64,000 nucleotides of DNA from Anomaloglossus baeobatrachus (taxonomy: Eukaryota > Chordata > Amphibia > Anura > Aromobatidae), in the NCBI RefSeq assembly GCF_048569485.1, contig NC_134364.1, positions 139,455,798 through 139,519,797 of the forward strand. The letters run 5' to 3'. The notes below the pieces were generated by a model that did not search any database, was not told where the DNA came from, and saw only the letters and a list, made by a program, of their open reading frames with translations. The position numbers and the translations under genes were made by a program. The stretch's first letter is position 1, and the number at the start of each line of letters is the position of its first letter. Shown here piece after piece: positions 21,232-31,615 of this stretch.

Positions 21232-22296
21232 ATATCAACAGCTACTCTTTGAAAGGGTTCTTCTATTATAGGGAGCGGTTGCAGGGGTGCCTTTGGGTGA
21301 TCTCCGGGTCGCCCTCTACGCTGACATATGTCACAAGTTCGGCAGAAATGCGCCACTGCTTGGGAAATCCCCGGCCAATAAAAAGTTTGAGTCAATCGTC
21401 TCTCGGTGCGGGTTTTGCCTTGATGGCCAGCCGTAGGAATGTCATGAGCCAGGTGTAATAGGGGAATTCTGTACTTCTGAGGAACAATCAGCTGTTTGCT
21501 ATAAGTCCAGGGCTTATCTAGGGAGTCGGCATTGGCAACCCGATACAGAAGTCCATTTTCTCTGATAATTCTTTCTCCGTTTTCCCCTAGCTGCCCTATT
21601 TCAGCCCGAGTTCTAAAACTAGCAAGGGTGGGGTCAGTCTCTACTTCTTGTCTAAACTGAACTTTATCCCAAGTAACATTCATATTATCCCCACAAGAAG
21701 AATCACTCACCGGCTGTAATGGCAGTTCTGGTGGCCTCAGTTCCATGGATGGGTTGTACACGTCCACATGGGCTGCTCTCTTGGCTTGACTTCTGGTTAC
21801 CGCACCGACAAAGTGGCAATGAAGATTCCCCACATCATTTCCTAGAAGAACGTCTGCAGGGAGGCCGCTCATCACACCGACCACACATTGTTTTGCCCCA
21901 AAGCCATAATCCAGGGTCACACTCGCTCTTGGAATATATCTCTGGGTACCTCCTGCCAGTTCAATGGCAATTCCTGGTCCCTTTTGAATTGCTTGTGGTT
22001 GAATTACTCGGGGATCGGCTATGGTGAGGAAAGCCCCAGTGTCACGGAAGCCAACAACTTTTTGGCCATCCAGCACGACCTCCTGTAGATGTTTGTCCTG
22101 AAGATCAGAAGAACAGGTGGCTGGAGCTCGCACCCCATAGACTCCGGGTAGGGGAGCCAGGATATCTGAGTCACTTGGCAAGTCATCAGGCACAGAATCC
22201 AGCTCTTCTCCTGGTGAAGGTGTCTGTAGGTAATGAACAGGCAAAGGCGGTCTGTAGCTGTTCTGTCTACGAACACCTGGACATTGGAATTGCATG
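21232..22296 (-). pseudogene. E3 nucleocapsid-protease-integrase part right of the retrovirus
   Basis: On the minus strand it reads part of a CCHC region, the retropepsin site RDTGAFLTIAD, VLLGNDVG, and the integrase zinc-binding motif (HDIPTAGHQG, CRTCDICQ), then reaches the provirus. At ~22296 it joins plus-strand gag piece E4, so the 5' side of E3 is absent. Confidence 0.85.
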
Positions 22297-23501
22297 GAGC
22301 AACTAATTGAGGCATTGGAACACGCTTGCCTGCAAGATGGCACCGAGGAAGGATTTCCACAGCAAGGGGAGGAAAGACGGGAGCTGGAGGTAAATACCCA
22401 AAAAAGTCAATGGATTGTGTGGTATGAGGAGGAAATGGCACTGCTTGGAGATGAGGCCACCATAGAAGATAAGAGGGAGGCCATGCGTGGAGCTAAAGAG
22501 AAGGAGCGCAGGATGGAGGAGATGGCATTGCTGGATAAGCAGCTCGCTGTGGAAGCAGCTAGAGGCTCCAGACAGACTGTAACCCCAGCACCCACCATGA
22601 GGGAACTTCCCAGGGTGTCCCGCAAAGACTTTAAGCCGTTTAATGAGGCTGCAGGCGACATTGAGGGCTTCTTCCAGGACTTTGAGCATCAGTGTCGATT
22701 AATGGAAGTCCCGGACAGGGAGCGTGTCCGGCATCTGGTTGGGCGGGCATTTGCAGGCCTCATGCCCAGCCAGGCCATGGAGGAATCATCCTCAAACCCC
22801 TACAGCACCTTCAGGTGGGAGCCGGCCTCCAAGTTCCCCTACCCCTTACCCAAGAGGACGCCTTGGATGGAGGGAGACCCAGCTCAGATGCTATCAATGT
22901 GGACAGCCAGGGCATCGGCAAGTCTCCTGCCCAGCTGTTCAAATGAGGACTGATCCTGCGCCCAATCGGATTGTTAATTATTTACAGCCCAGCGCCATGG
23001 AGGAAGATGTGGCACCGCTATGTGAGGACTGGCCTAGTGACTCAGCCCATGTTGCACCACCAGGAGTTTACGGGGTGCGACCTGCAGTTATGACGACTTC
23101 TGCTCATCGAGGTAAGCACTTGCAGGAGGTTGTGCTGGATGGACAGAGACTTGTTGGATTTTGTGACTCGGGTGCTTTCCTCACACTGGCTGATCCCCGA
23201 GTGGTTCGGCCTGAGGCAATCCATAGAGGACCTGGGATTGTCATTGGACTGGCTGGTGGACAATGGAGGACTATTCCCACAGCCACTGTGGATCTGAGCT
23301 TTGGTTTTGGGGTCAGGCGATGTGTGGTTGGGGTGATGGGTGGTCTGCCTGCAGCTGTTCTCCTGGGCAATGATGTGGGAGAGCTACGATGCCAATTCGT
23401 GGCTGCATGAAGCCACATGTAAGTAACGCTCTGCCTGTGTGTACTTAACCAGTGACCTGTAGAGGTCCCTAGTACGTACACAAGTTGGGAGGGGGAGGGA
23501 T
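22297..23501 (+). pseudogene. E4: gag-protease fragment of the two-knuckle family
   Basis: Plus-strand gag begins at GAGCAACTAATTGAGGC, directly against inverted E3. It carries coiled-coil and early capsid sequence, a CCHC knuckle (CYQCGQPGHRQVSC), retropepsin (FCDSGAFLTLAD, LLGNDVG), and the common untranslated tail and purine tract to the LTR at 23502. It has no 5' LTR of its own and is broken in about two places. Its twin is 42612-43816. Confidence 0.8.
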
Positions 23502-24009
23502 TGTGAAGATGTAATTTACCCTCTCACTGTATATGCTGTACAGATTCCTATTTCAAGCTGGGTTCATTGTCTTATTTGAACTACTTCTGTGTACATTTCT
23601 ATTGTTGTAGGTAATCACCCCCCTAAAATGCAAGGTTATATCCTCTTGAGGCACTTCCATCCCTGGGAGTAGGGGGAGGTGGGCCTAGAGTCCAACTAGT
23701 GTAAACTCTGCTTACCTGGGAGATTCAGGCAGAGTGAGCTGAAACTTGAAGGGAGCAGGAGCTCCAGCCTGTGTGGCTGTGGACACGGACGGAGCTAGGC
23801 CTGTGTGGCGGCCCGTGGGATTGTGTGGAACTCTTTGGACTACTGTAAGGACGATTGCTTTGTAATCCGGTCCGAGGATTGTCGGGAAGGGCCCCCGAAT
23901 CTGTTTTACGTGGACTTATCGTGTGCTGTTCTTGCATTCCTGTTAATAAACCTGTTGGATCGTCCCTTGGCCTCGTCCATCCTTTGCTCTGTTGTACACC
24001 CCCGTCACA
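23502..24009 (+). repeat. LTR type A2 (508 bp), shared by E4 and E5
   Basis: It runs from TGTGAAGATG to CCCCGTCACA with AATAAA near its end. After the first ~34 bp its U3 differs from type A1, while R-U5 is shared. It ends E4 and begins E5, a tandem shared-LTR arrangement. Confidence 0.9.
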
Positions 24010-24044
24010 AACTGGTTGGCAGCGGCGGGATCAGAGCAGAAGAA

Positions 24045-25865
24045 ATGGAGGACAACAGCCAATCGACGTCTGAAACCAGAACCTCAGGATACAGGAACTG
24101 GACTGTGGCGAGTCTACAAACAAAGGCCCGTGAATTAGGTGTCGGCTACAAAGGACTCTCTAAGGAGCAACTAATTGAGGCATTGGAACACGCTTGCCTG
24201 CAAGATGGCACCGAGGAACAATTTCCACAGCAAGGGGAGCAAAGACGGGAGCCGGAGGTGAATACCCAAAAAAGTCAATGGGTTGTGTGGTACAAGGAAA
24301 AGATGGCACTGCTTGGAGATGAGGCCACCATAGAAGATAAGAGGGAGGCCATGCGTGGAGCTGAAGAGAAGGAGCGCAGGATGGAGGAGATGGCATTGCT
24401 GGATAAGCAGCTCGCTGTGGAAGCCGCGAGAGGCTCCAGACAGACTGTAACCCCAGCACCCATCATGAGGGAACTTCCCAGAGTGTCCCGCAAAGACTTC
24501 AAGCAGTTTAATGAGGCTGCTGGTGACATTGAGGGCTTCTTCCAGGACTTTGAGCATCAGTGTCGATTAATGGAAGTCCCAGAAAGGGAGCGCGTCCGGC
24601 ATCTGGTTGGGCTCTTAGAGGGTGGAGCTGCTGCAGCCTATAGAGCTATGGACCATCGGTGGAACTGTGAGTATGCGGATATTAAACAGACTATTCTAGA
24701 ACATTATGCTGTAACGCCAGACACTTACAGGACTCAGTTCCGTACTCTAGCATGTGATGAGGAAGTGTCCTTCAAGATGTATGCCCACAAACTCAAACAT
24801 CTGTGGCATCGTTGGTTGGAGGCAGAGGAGGCCTTAACCTTGGAGACCGTCCTCCAGGTCCTCCTAAAAGAGCAGTTTTACTTCAAGTGCCCCGCTGAGA
24901 TCCGGGAATGGGTGCGTGAGAGAAAACCAGCGACAGTGGAGGAAGCTGCTGCTCTAGCTGATGAGGTGCTCACCATCAAGCCTCAGTGGAGGGTTCTGTT
25001 GGAGGATGGAGAGACGCCTAACAGCTCCACAACACCGGATGCCCCCAGTTATTCTGTCCCCATTGTTCCCCGTTCCTCTAAGCCACCACATGTTGATACC
25101 CGTGTTAATGTGCCTCCAGTTGCTTCTACTGCACTTTCTGGAATACGCCGGGGAGAGGAAGTAACAGAGCGCAGGTGTTATGTTTGTAGGCATCCCGGGC
25201 ATTTGCAGGCCTCATGCTCAGCCAGCCCATGGAGGAATCATCCTCAAACCCCTACAGCACCTTCAGGTGGGAGCCGGCCTCCAAGTTCCCCTACCCCTTA
25301 CCCAAGAGGACGCCTTGGATGGAGGGAGACCCAGCTCAGATGCTATCAATGTGGACAGCCAGGGCATCAGCAAGTCTCCTGCCCAACTGTTCAAATGAGG
25401 ACTGATCCTTCACCCAATCGGATTGTTAATTATTTACAGCCCAGTGCCATGGAGGAAAATGTGGCACCGCTATATGAGGACTGGCCTAGTGACTCAGCCC
25501 CCCATGTTGCACCACCAGGAGTTTACGGGGTGCGACCCGCAGTTATGACGACTTCTGCTCATCAAGGTAAGCACTTGCAGGAGGTTGTGCTGGATGGACA
25601 GATACTTGTTGGATTTTGTGACTCGGGTGCTTTCCTCACACTGGCTGATCCCCGAGTGGTTCGGCCTGAGGCAATCCATAGAGGACCTGGGATTATCATT
25701 GAACTGGCTGGTGGACAATGGAGGACTATTCCCACAGCCACTGTGGATCTGAATTTTGGTTTTGGGGTCAGGCGATGTGTGGTTGGGGTGATGGGTGGTC
25801 TGCCTGCAGCTCTTCTCCTGGGCAATGATGTGGGAGAGCTACGATGCCAATTCGTGGCTGCATGA
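24045..25865 (+). CDS. E5 gag-protease, chimeric between E5' and E1 types
   Basis: The ATG at 24045 begins MEDNSQST, just after the primer region, and the 606-residue frame is open to the stop. Parts: SAP-like motif, coiled coil, SCAN-like capsid (EQFYFKCPAEIREWVRE), two CCHC knuckles, retropepsin (FCDSGAFLTLAD, LLGNDVG). The first two thirds match E5' (44360-46177). From the first knuckle on it matches E1 instead (SASPWRN, GHQQVSC, MEENVAPLYEDW). The switch lies at about 25102-25215. It looks whole as gag-protease; the element has no IN-RT-RNase H. Confidence 0.85.
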   Translation: MEDNSQSTSETRTSGYRNWTVASLQTKARELGVGYKGLSKEQLIEALEHACLQDGTEEQFPQQGEQRREPEVNTQKSQWVVWYKEKMALLGDEATIEDKREAMRGAEEKERRMEEMALLDKQLAVEAARGSRQTVTPAPIMRELPRVSRKDFKQFNEAAGDIEGFFQDFEHQCRLMEVPERERVRHLVGLLEGGAAAAYRAMDHRWNCEYADIKQTILEHYAVTPDTYRTQFRTLACDEEVSFKMYAHKLKHLWHRWLEAEEALTLETVLQVLLKEQFYFKCPAEIREWVRERKPATVEEAAALADEVLTIKPQWRVLLEDGETPNSSTTPDAPSYSVPIVPRSSKPPHVDTRVNVPPVASTALSGIRRGEEVTERRCYVCRHPGHLQASCSASPWRNHPQTPTAPSGGSRPPSSPTPYPRGRLGWRETQLRCYQCGQPGHQQVSCPTVQMRTDPSPNRIVNYLQPSAMEENVAPLYEDWPSDSAPHVAPPGVYGVRPAVMTTSAHQGKHLQEVVLDGQILVGFCDSGAFLTLADPRVVRPEAIHRGPGIIIELAGGQWRTIPTATVDLNFGFGVRRCVVGVMGGLPAALLLGNDVGELRCQFVAA

Positions 25866-26377
25866 AGCCACATGTAAGTAACGCTCTGCCTGTGTGTACT
25901 TAACCAGTGACCTGTAGAGGTCCCTAGTACGTACACAAGTTGGGAGGGGGAGGGATTGTGAAGATGTAATTTACCCTCTCACTGTATATGCTGTGATACT
26001 ATGTCATGATATGTATATTTCCCTGTCATTTATTTTGTATAATATGTCATGTAACTTTTCCCTGGTTGTATTAGTTGTAATTCATGTATTTCCTTGGGGG
26101 AGCTACTGGTCTCAATGTGTCTCTCTCATACAATTGCAGTCTTGGCATCTAATGTGATTATGTAAATAGCCTGTCCTCTTCTATCCAGAGTTGTGTATCT
26201 AGTCTGTAATTGCATTGGCCAGTGAAGGAATAGTCATTGTTCTGCACAGCAGGGGATCCCTTCATCTACTGTGGCTGGCAGACATATCAGAGCCCTGTGA
26301 TGGACCAAACCATTGATGATAGGATGTGTGAACCCTAACCCCTGAACATGGTGGGCTGGTCAAGGAGCACAGACAAT

Positions 26378-27851
26378 CATAGTATCATAGTATCATAGTT
26401 TTTAAGGTTGAAGGGAGACTCTAAGTCCATCTAGTTCAACCTGTAGCCTAACATGTTGATCCAGAGGAAGGCAAAAAAACCCCAATGTGGCAAACAAGTT
26501 CCAATGGGGAAAAAATTTCCTTCCTGACTCCACATCCGGCAATCAGACTAGTTCCCTGGATCAATACCCTGTCATAAAATCTAATATACATAACTGGTAA
26601 TATTACATTTTTCAAGAAAGGCGTCCAGGCTCTGCTTAAATGTTAGTAGTGAATCACTCATTACAACATCATGTGGCAGAGAGTTCCATAGTCTCACTGC
26701 TCGTACAGTAAAGAATCCTCGTCTGTGATTATGATTAAACCTTCTTTCCTCAAGACGTAGTGGATGCCCCCGTGTTCCAGTCGCAGGCCTTGGTGTAAAA
26801 AGATCTTTGGAAAGGTCTCTGTACTGTCCCCTCATATATTTATACATTGTGATTAGATCCCCCCTAAGCCTTCGTTTTTCCAAACTAAATAACCCCAAGT
26901 TTAATAACCTGTCTTGGTATTGCAGCCCACCCATTCCTCTAATAATCTTGGTGGCTCTTCTCTGCACCCTCTCTAGTTCAGCTATGTCCTTCTTATATAT
27001 CGGTGACCAGAATTGTACACAGTATTCTAAGTGTGGTCGCACTAGTGACTTGTACAGAGGTAGAACTATATTTTTTTCATGAACACTTATACCTCTTTTA
27101 ATACATCCCATTATTTTATTAGCCCTGGCAGCAGCTGCCTGACACTGTCCACTAAAGTGAAGTTTACCATCCACCAATACACCCAAGTCTTTTTCTGTGT
27201 CTGTTTTACCCAGTGTTCTACGATTAAGTACATAATCATAAATGTTATTTCCTCTACCCAAGTGCATGACCTTACATTTATCTACATTAAACTTCAATTG
27301 CCACTTCTCAGCCCAATCCTCCAATTTACATAAATCTCCCTGTAATATAAAATTATCCTCCTCTGTATTGATTACCCTGCAGAGTTTAGTATCATCTGCA
27401 AATATTGAAATTCTACTCCGCATGCCCCCAACAAGGTCATTTATAAATATATTGAAAAGAAGTGGGCCCAATACTGACCCCTGTGGTACCCCACTATGAA
27501 CTGAGACCCAGTCCGAGTACGTACCATTAATAACCACCCTTTGTTTCCTATCACTTAGCCAGTTTTTAACCCAGTTACACATATTTTCCCCTATCCCCAT
27601 TATTCTCATTTTATGTACCAACCTTTTGTGTGGCACCGTATCAAAAGCTTTTGAAAAGTCCATATACACAACATCCACTGCATTTCCCTGGTCCAGACTT
27701 GAACTTACCTCTTCATAGAAGCTGATCAAATTAGTTTGACAGGATCGATCCCTCATAAACCCATGTTGATACTCTGTCATAAGGTTATTTTTCTTGAGAT
27801 ACTCCAATATAGCATCTCTCAAGAAACCCTCAAGGATTTTACCAACCGTAA
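26378..27851 (-). mobile_element. CR1-clade LINE, 5'-truncated, 1474 bp
   Basis: The minus-strand element ends 3' in repeats of ATACTATG (at 26378-26400), like the 8-bp tail repeats known from CR1. It is flanked by ACAAT (26373-26377 and 27852-27856). Only the C-terminal half of ORF2 is present, as usual for 5'-truncated LINE copies. About 200 bp of 3' untranslated sequence (26378-26580) precedes the tail. The paralogous LTR at 2639-3360 lacks it, so it inserted after the local duplication. Confidence 0.92.
26581..27851 (-). CDS. CR1 ORF2 fragment: reverse transcriptase C-terminal half
   Basis: The frame is open for about 423 residues with no internal stop and ends at a TAG (26581-26583). 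It begins inside RT (GKILEGFLRDAI) and shows motif A (VYMDFSKAFDTVPHK), the SGVPQGSVLGPLLFNIFINDL block, the catalytic box FADDTKL, and the CR1-type tail (LVRPHLEYCVQFWSP, RVQRRATKIIRG, SLEKRRLRGDLI). The apurinic endonuclease of a full ORF2 (roughly 900-1000 residues) is missing through 5' truncation, and no original start codon is present. Confidence 0.9.
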
Positions 27852-28157
27852 ACAATGCATTTCCCTTTTTGTAACTTCAGAGTGAGCTGAAACTTGGAAG
27901 AAGAAGGAGGTCCCAGCCTGGGTGGCTGTGGACACGGATGGAGCTAGGCCTGTGTGGCGGCCCGTGGGATTGTGTGGAACTCCTTGGACTACTGTAAGGA
28001 CGATTGCTTTGTTATCCGGTCCGAGGATTGTCGGGAAGGGCCCCGAATCTGTTTTACGTGGACTTATCGTGTGCTGTTCCAGTGTTCTTGTGAATAAACC
28101 TGTTGGATCGTCCCTCGGCCTCGTCCATCCTTTGCTCTGTTGTACACCCCTGTCACA

Positions 28158-28956
28158 GAGTATACATGGGGAGACACACCGTATGTGTGTACAAGGAGAG
28201 TATACATGGGGAGACACACCGTATGTGTGTACAGGGAAAGTATACATGGGGAGTCACACCGTATGTGTGTACAGGGAGAGTATACATAGGGAGACACACC
28301 GTATGTGTGTACAGGGAGAGTATACATGGGGAGACCCACCGCATGTGTGTACAGGGAGAGTATACATGGGGAGACACACCGTATGTGTGTACAGGGAGAG
28401 TATATGGGGAGACACACCGTATGTGTGTACAGGGAGAGTATACATGGGGAGACACATCGTATGTGTGTACAGGGAGAGTTTACATGGGGAGACACACCGT
28501 ATGTGTGTACAGGGAGAGTATACATGGGGAGACACACCGTATGTATGTACAGGGAGAGTATACATGGGGAGACACACCGTATGTGTGTACAGGGAGAGTA
28601 TACATGGGGAGACACACCGTATGTGTGTACAGGGAGAGTATACATGGGGAGACACACCGTATGTGTGTACAGGGAGAGTATACATAGGGAGACACACCGT
28701 ATGTGTGTACAGGGAGAGTATATGGGGAGACACACCGTATGTGTGTACAGGGAGAGTATACATGGGGAGACACATCGTATGTGTGTACAGGGAGAGTATA
28801 CATGGGGAGACACACCGTATGTGTGTACAGGGAGAGTATACATAGGGAGACACACCGTATGTATGTACAGGGAGAGTATACATGGGGAGACACACCGTAT
28901 GTGTGTACAGAGAGAGTATACATGGGGAGATACATCGTATGTGTGTACAGGGAGAG
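28158..28956. repeat. M1': second copy of 40-bp array M1
   Basis: Same length, same order of variant units and same flanks as 3361-4159 (offset 24797). It ends with GAGAG (28952-28956) against LTR C'. Confidence 0.97.
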
Positions 28957-29283
28957 TTTGACGGGGTATGCAACAGAGCAGTGAGGGACGCCAGGCCAAG
29001 GAACAATCCAAAGGGCTTTATTGGAACCACAAAGATAAAGCAGCAAACATAAATATAAATCCTTCAAATCTGCAAGGAGTCCACAACAAAAAAAAAACAA
29101 CAAAAGATCCAGGGGCACCGCCTGGTATTCCGATGCCAGGGGAATTAGGGCAATGGTCCTTATATGAGTTCCTTGAGTCCAACAGGTGAACAACTAAACA
29201 CAATCCCACGTGGCCGCGGATCTCCAGTCTGTAACAGTCCACACACACAGACCCCAGGATCCAGCCTCAGCTATAGATCCTAG
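28957..29283 (-). repeat. LTR C' fragment, copy of 4160-4486
   Basis: Same sequence and junctions as the first copy. GAGAG before it and GAGAG after the LTR ending at 36089 form a 5-bp overlap in the array register, so LTR C' plus E2' looks like one insertion block. Confidence 0.75.
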
Positions 29284-29846
29284 TGTGACGGGGTGTACAT
29301 CAGAGCAAAGAGAGACAACAGGCCGAGGATGATCCAACAGGTTTACTAACAGGAATACAGGAACAGCACACGACAAGTCCAAATAAAACAGATTCGGGGG
29401 CACCTCCCGATAATCCAAAGTACCAGATCACGACGAAATAGTCCTCTTCAGAGTTCCAGAAATCCCACACAATCCACTGGACGGCGAGATCTGTCCGCAG
29501 AATCAGATCTCGCTCCCTTCCTCTTCAAAACTCAGCTCCCAACTGCATTTAGAAACAGGAGTGAATTGTCTGAGCTCGTGGGCCCGCCCCTCAAGGGTAG
29601 GGGTCTATGCAATGGTTGGGCCCACTAGAAGATTCTAGAAGGTTGGCTCCGAGATGTCTACAGGTTTGTGTAGTTGGCGTTATCCACTGCTTACGAAACA
29701 ATGAGAAGTTCCCCTGGCTGTGTGGACAAGAGATAATTGCATTATGGGCCCAGAGACACAGGAGATGGGGGGGAAGGTATGGTTACTTACATCTCAAGAC
29801 ATAGTATTACAGCAAATACAGTGAGAAGGTAAAATACATCATGACA
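29284..29846 (-). repeat. E2' 3' LTR (type B, 563 bp)
   Basis: Copy of 4487-5049. Confidence 0.9.
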
Positions 29847-29929
29847 ATTCCTTCCCCTCCCAACTTGTGTACGTACTAGGGACCTCTACAGGTCGCTGGT
29901 TAAGTACACGCAGGCATGGCTGACAGGAC

Positions 29930-31615
29930 TCAAGGCTCCTCTTGCCTGGACAGTCCATCTGCATTTTGGTGTTGGCTGCCCCTTCTATATTGTATGGTAA
30001 AGTTATAGGGCTGCAGAGCCAGGCTCCATCGCAGTAATCGTCCATTGTCCCCAGAGACTCTGTTCAGCCAGGTGAGGGGATTGTGATCAGTAACCACAGT
30101 GAATTCCCGTCCATACAGATACGGCCGTAGTTTCTTAAGGGCCCACACTACAGCCAGACATTCTTTTTCAACAGTTGCATAGGCCACTTCTCGGTCCAGC
30201 AGTTTCCTGCTGAGGTAGGCAATGGGGTGTTCGTCCTCAGCTGCATTCACCTGGCTGAGGACAGCTCCCAGTCCATAAGCAGAGGCGTCCGTTTGCACAA
30301 TAAATCTCCGCTTGTAGTCTGGAGCAGCCAGGACAGGATCGCAGACCAGAGCGTCCTTCAGCCGGTTAAAAGCCTCATCACAGGCTGGAGTCCAGATCAC
30401 CAGCCGGGGCATTGTTTTCTTGGTCAGGTCGGTAAGAGGCTTGGCCACAGTACTGAAATGAGAAACAAATTTTCGGTAATAACTGGCAGTGCCCAGAAAA
30501 GCCATAACTTGTTTCTTAGTTTGGGGTACAGGCCAGTCTCTAATAGCCTGGATTTTGGCAGGCTCAGGACGGAGCTTCCCTCCTCCCACTCTATGCCCTA
30601 GGTACTGGACTTCCCCCATCCCCAATTGGCATTTATCGGGTCGAATGGTTAGGCCGGCTGCAAGAATCAGGTCCAAAATAATGGCTACTTGATTCAGATG
30701 TTCCTCCCATGTGTGGCTGAAGACGGCGATATCATCCAAGTAGGCACAAGCAAAGTCACCACATCCCCGGAAGATCTGATCCACCATTCTCTGGAAGGTG
30801 GCCGGGGCATTTTTCATTCCAAAAGGCATGCTTAGAAATTCATACAGACCAAAGGGAGTTATAAAAGCGGACCGTTCTCTCCCTTCATCCGTTAGAGGGA
30901 TCTGCCAGTATCCCTTACTGAGATCCAAGGTAGTGACATATCGGGACCCAGCCAGTCGGTCTAGAAGTTCGTCAATACGAGGCATTGGGTAAGGATCGCT
31001 GACGGTATGGTCGTTTAGTCGCCGATAGTCCACACAAAATCGAGTACTCCCATCCTTCTTGGGTACTAACACCACAGGGGAGGCCCAAGGGCTATGGGAG
31101 GCCTGGATTACCCCAAGCTGTAACATCTCCTCCAGTTCGTGCTGCATGGTGTTTCGAACTGATTCAGGTACCCGGTAAGGAGCCAGTTGTATGGGACGGA
31201 TGCCCTGAGTGTCCACATGATGTTGGGTGACGGTGGTTCGACCTGGTTGGGATGAGAAAGCAGCCCGTCTCTGTTGAAGCACTTCCAGCATCTGGATTTT
31301 CTGTAAGGAGTCCAGGTAATCTCCCAGGGGAACCTGTTCCACAGTGGATGGGGCTCTCGCTGCTTCCACGAGATCAGGTAGAGAGTCCTCATCCTCTTGA
31401 CCATCTTCTGAAGCCAACCGACAGCTTGCTATCATTGGAATGTTCCGGTCATGGTACTCCTTAATCATATTCACATGGACAGTCTTTTGCCTTAGCCCCT
31501 GATCATCTAAAGCAAGAAGGTAATTGGTATAATTCAGTTTTCTGAGAACCCGGAAGGGACCCTCCCATGTGGTCTGCAGTTTATTCTGCCGATGGGGAAC
31601 AATCATTAAGACTTG
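29930..31615 (-). CDS. E2' reverse transcriptase-RNase H frame
   Basis: The protein matches that of 5133-6818, with RT box YLDDIAVFS and RNase H motifs VQTDASAYGLG and VTDHNPLTWL. It is open over the part given, within a broken element. Upstream residues of the same open frame come from the insert and are not pol. Confidence 0.85.
   Translation of the reverse strand, partial: QVLMIVPHRQNKLQTTWEGPFRVLRKLNYTNYLLALDDQGLRQKTVHVNMIKEYHDRNIPMIASCRLASEDGQEDEDSLPDLVEAARAPSTVEQVPLGDYLDSLQKIQMLEVLQQRRAAFSSQPGRTTVTQHHVDTQGIRPIQLAPYRVPESVRNTMQHELEEMLQLGVIQASHSPWASPVVLVPKKDGSTRFCVDYRRLNDHTVSDPYPMPRIDELLDRLAGSRYVTTLDLSKGYWQIPLTDEGRERSAFITPFGLYEFLSMPFGMKNAPATFQRMVDQIFRGCGDFACAYLDDIAVFSHTWEEHLNQVAIILDLILAAGLTIRPDKCQLGMGEVQYLGHRVGGGKLRPEPAKIQAIRDWPVPQTKKQVMAFLGTASYYRKFVSHFSTVAKPLTDLTKKTMPRLVIWTPACDEAFNRLKDALVCDPVLAAPDYKRRFIVQTDASAYGLGAVLSQVNAAEDEHPIAYLSRKLLDREVAYATVEKECLAVVWALKKLRPYLYGREFTVVTDHNPLTWLNRVSGDNGRLLRWSLALQPYNFTIQYRRGSQHQNADGLSRQEEP

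Larger units (their letters stand above)
11345..22296 (-). mobile_element. E3: Gmr1-like element body, split by a retrovirus, 5' side missing
   Basis: The interior starts with the purine tract next to the LTR at 10737-11344 and carries RNase H, RT and integrase (11428-13763), then after the retrovirus the rest of integrase, protease and nucleocapsid (21232-22296). At ~22296 it meets gag piece E4 in the opposite orientation with only 1-2 bp of shared sequence. The sister copy without the retrovirus is 39132-42611. Confidence 0.85.
25957..28157 (+). repeat. LTR type A1 split by a CR1 LINE
   Basis: The LTR pieces 25957-26377 and 27857-28157 match 2639-3360 and end at the start of array M1'. The 1479 extra bases are the CR1 insertion plus one 5-bp target copy. 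E5 therefore has an A2 LTR on its left and an A1 LTR on its right. Confidence 0.92.
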
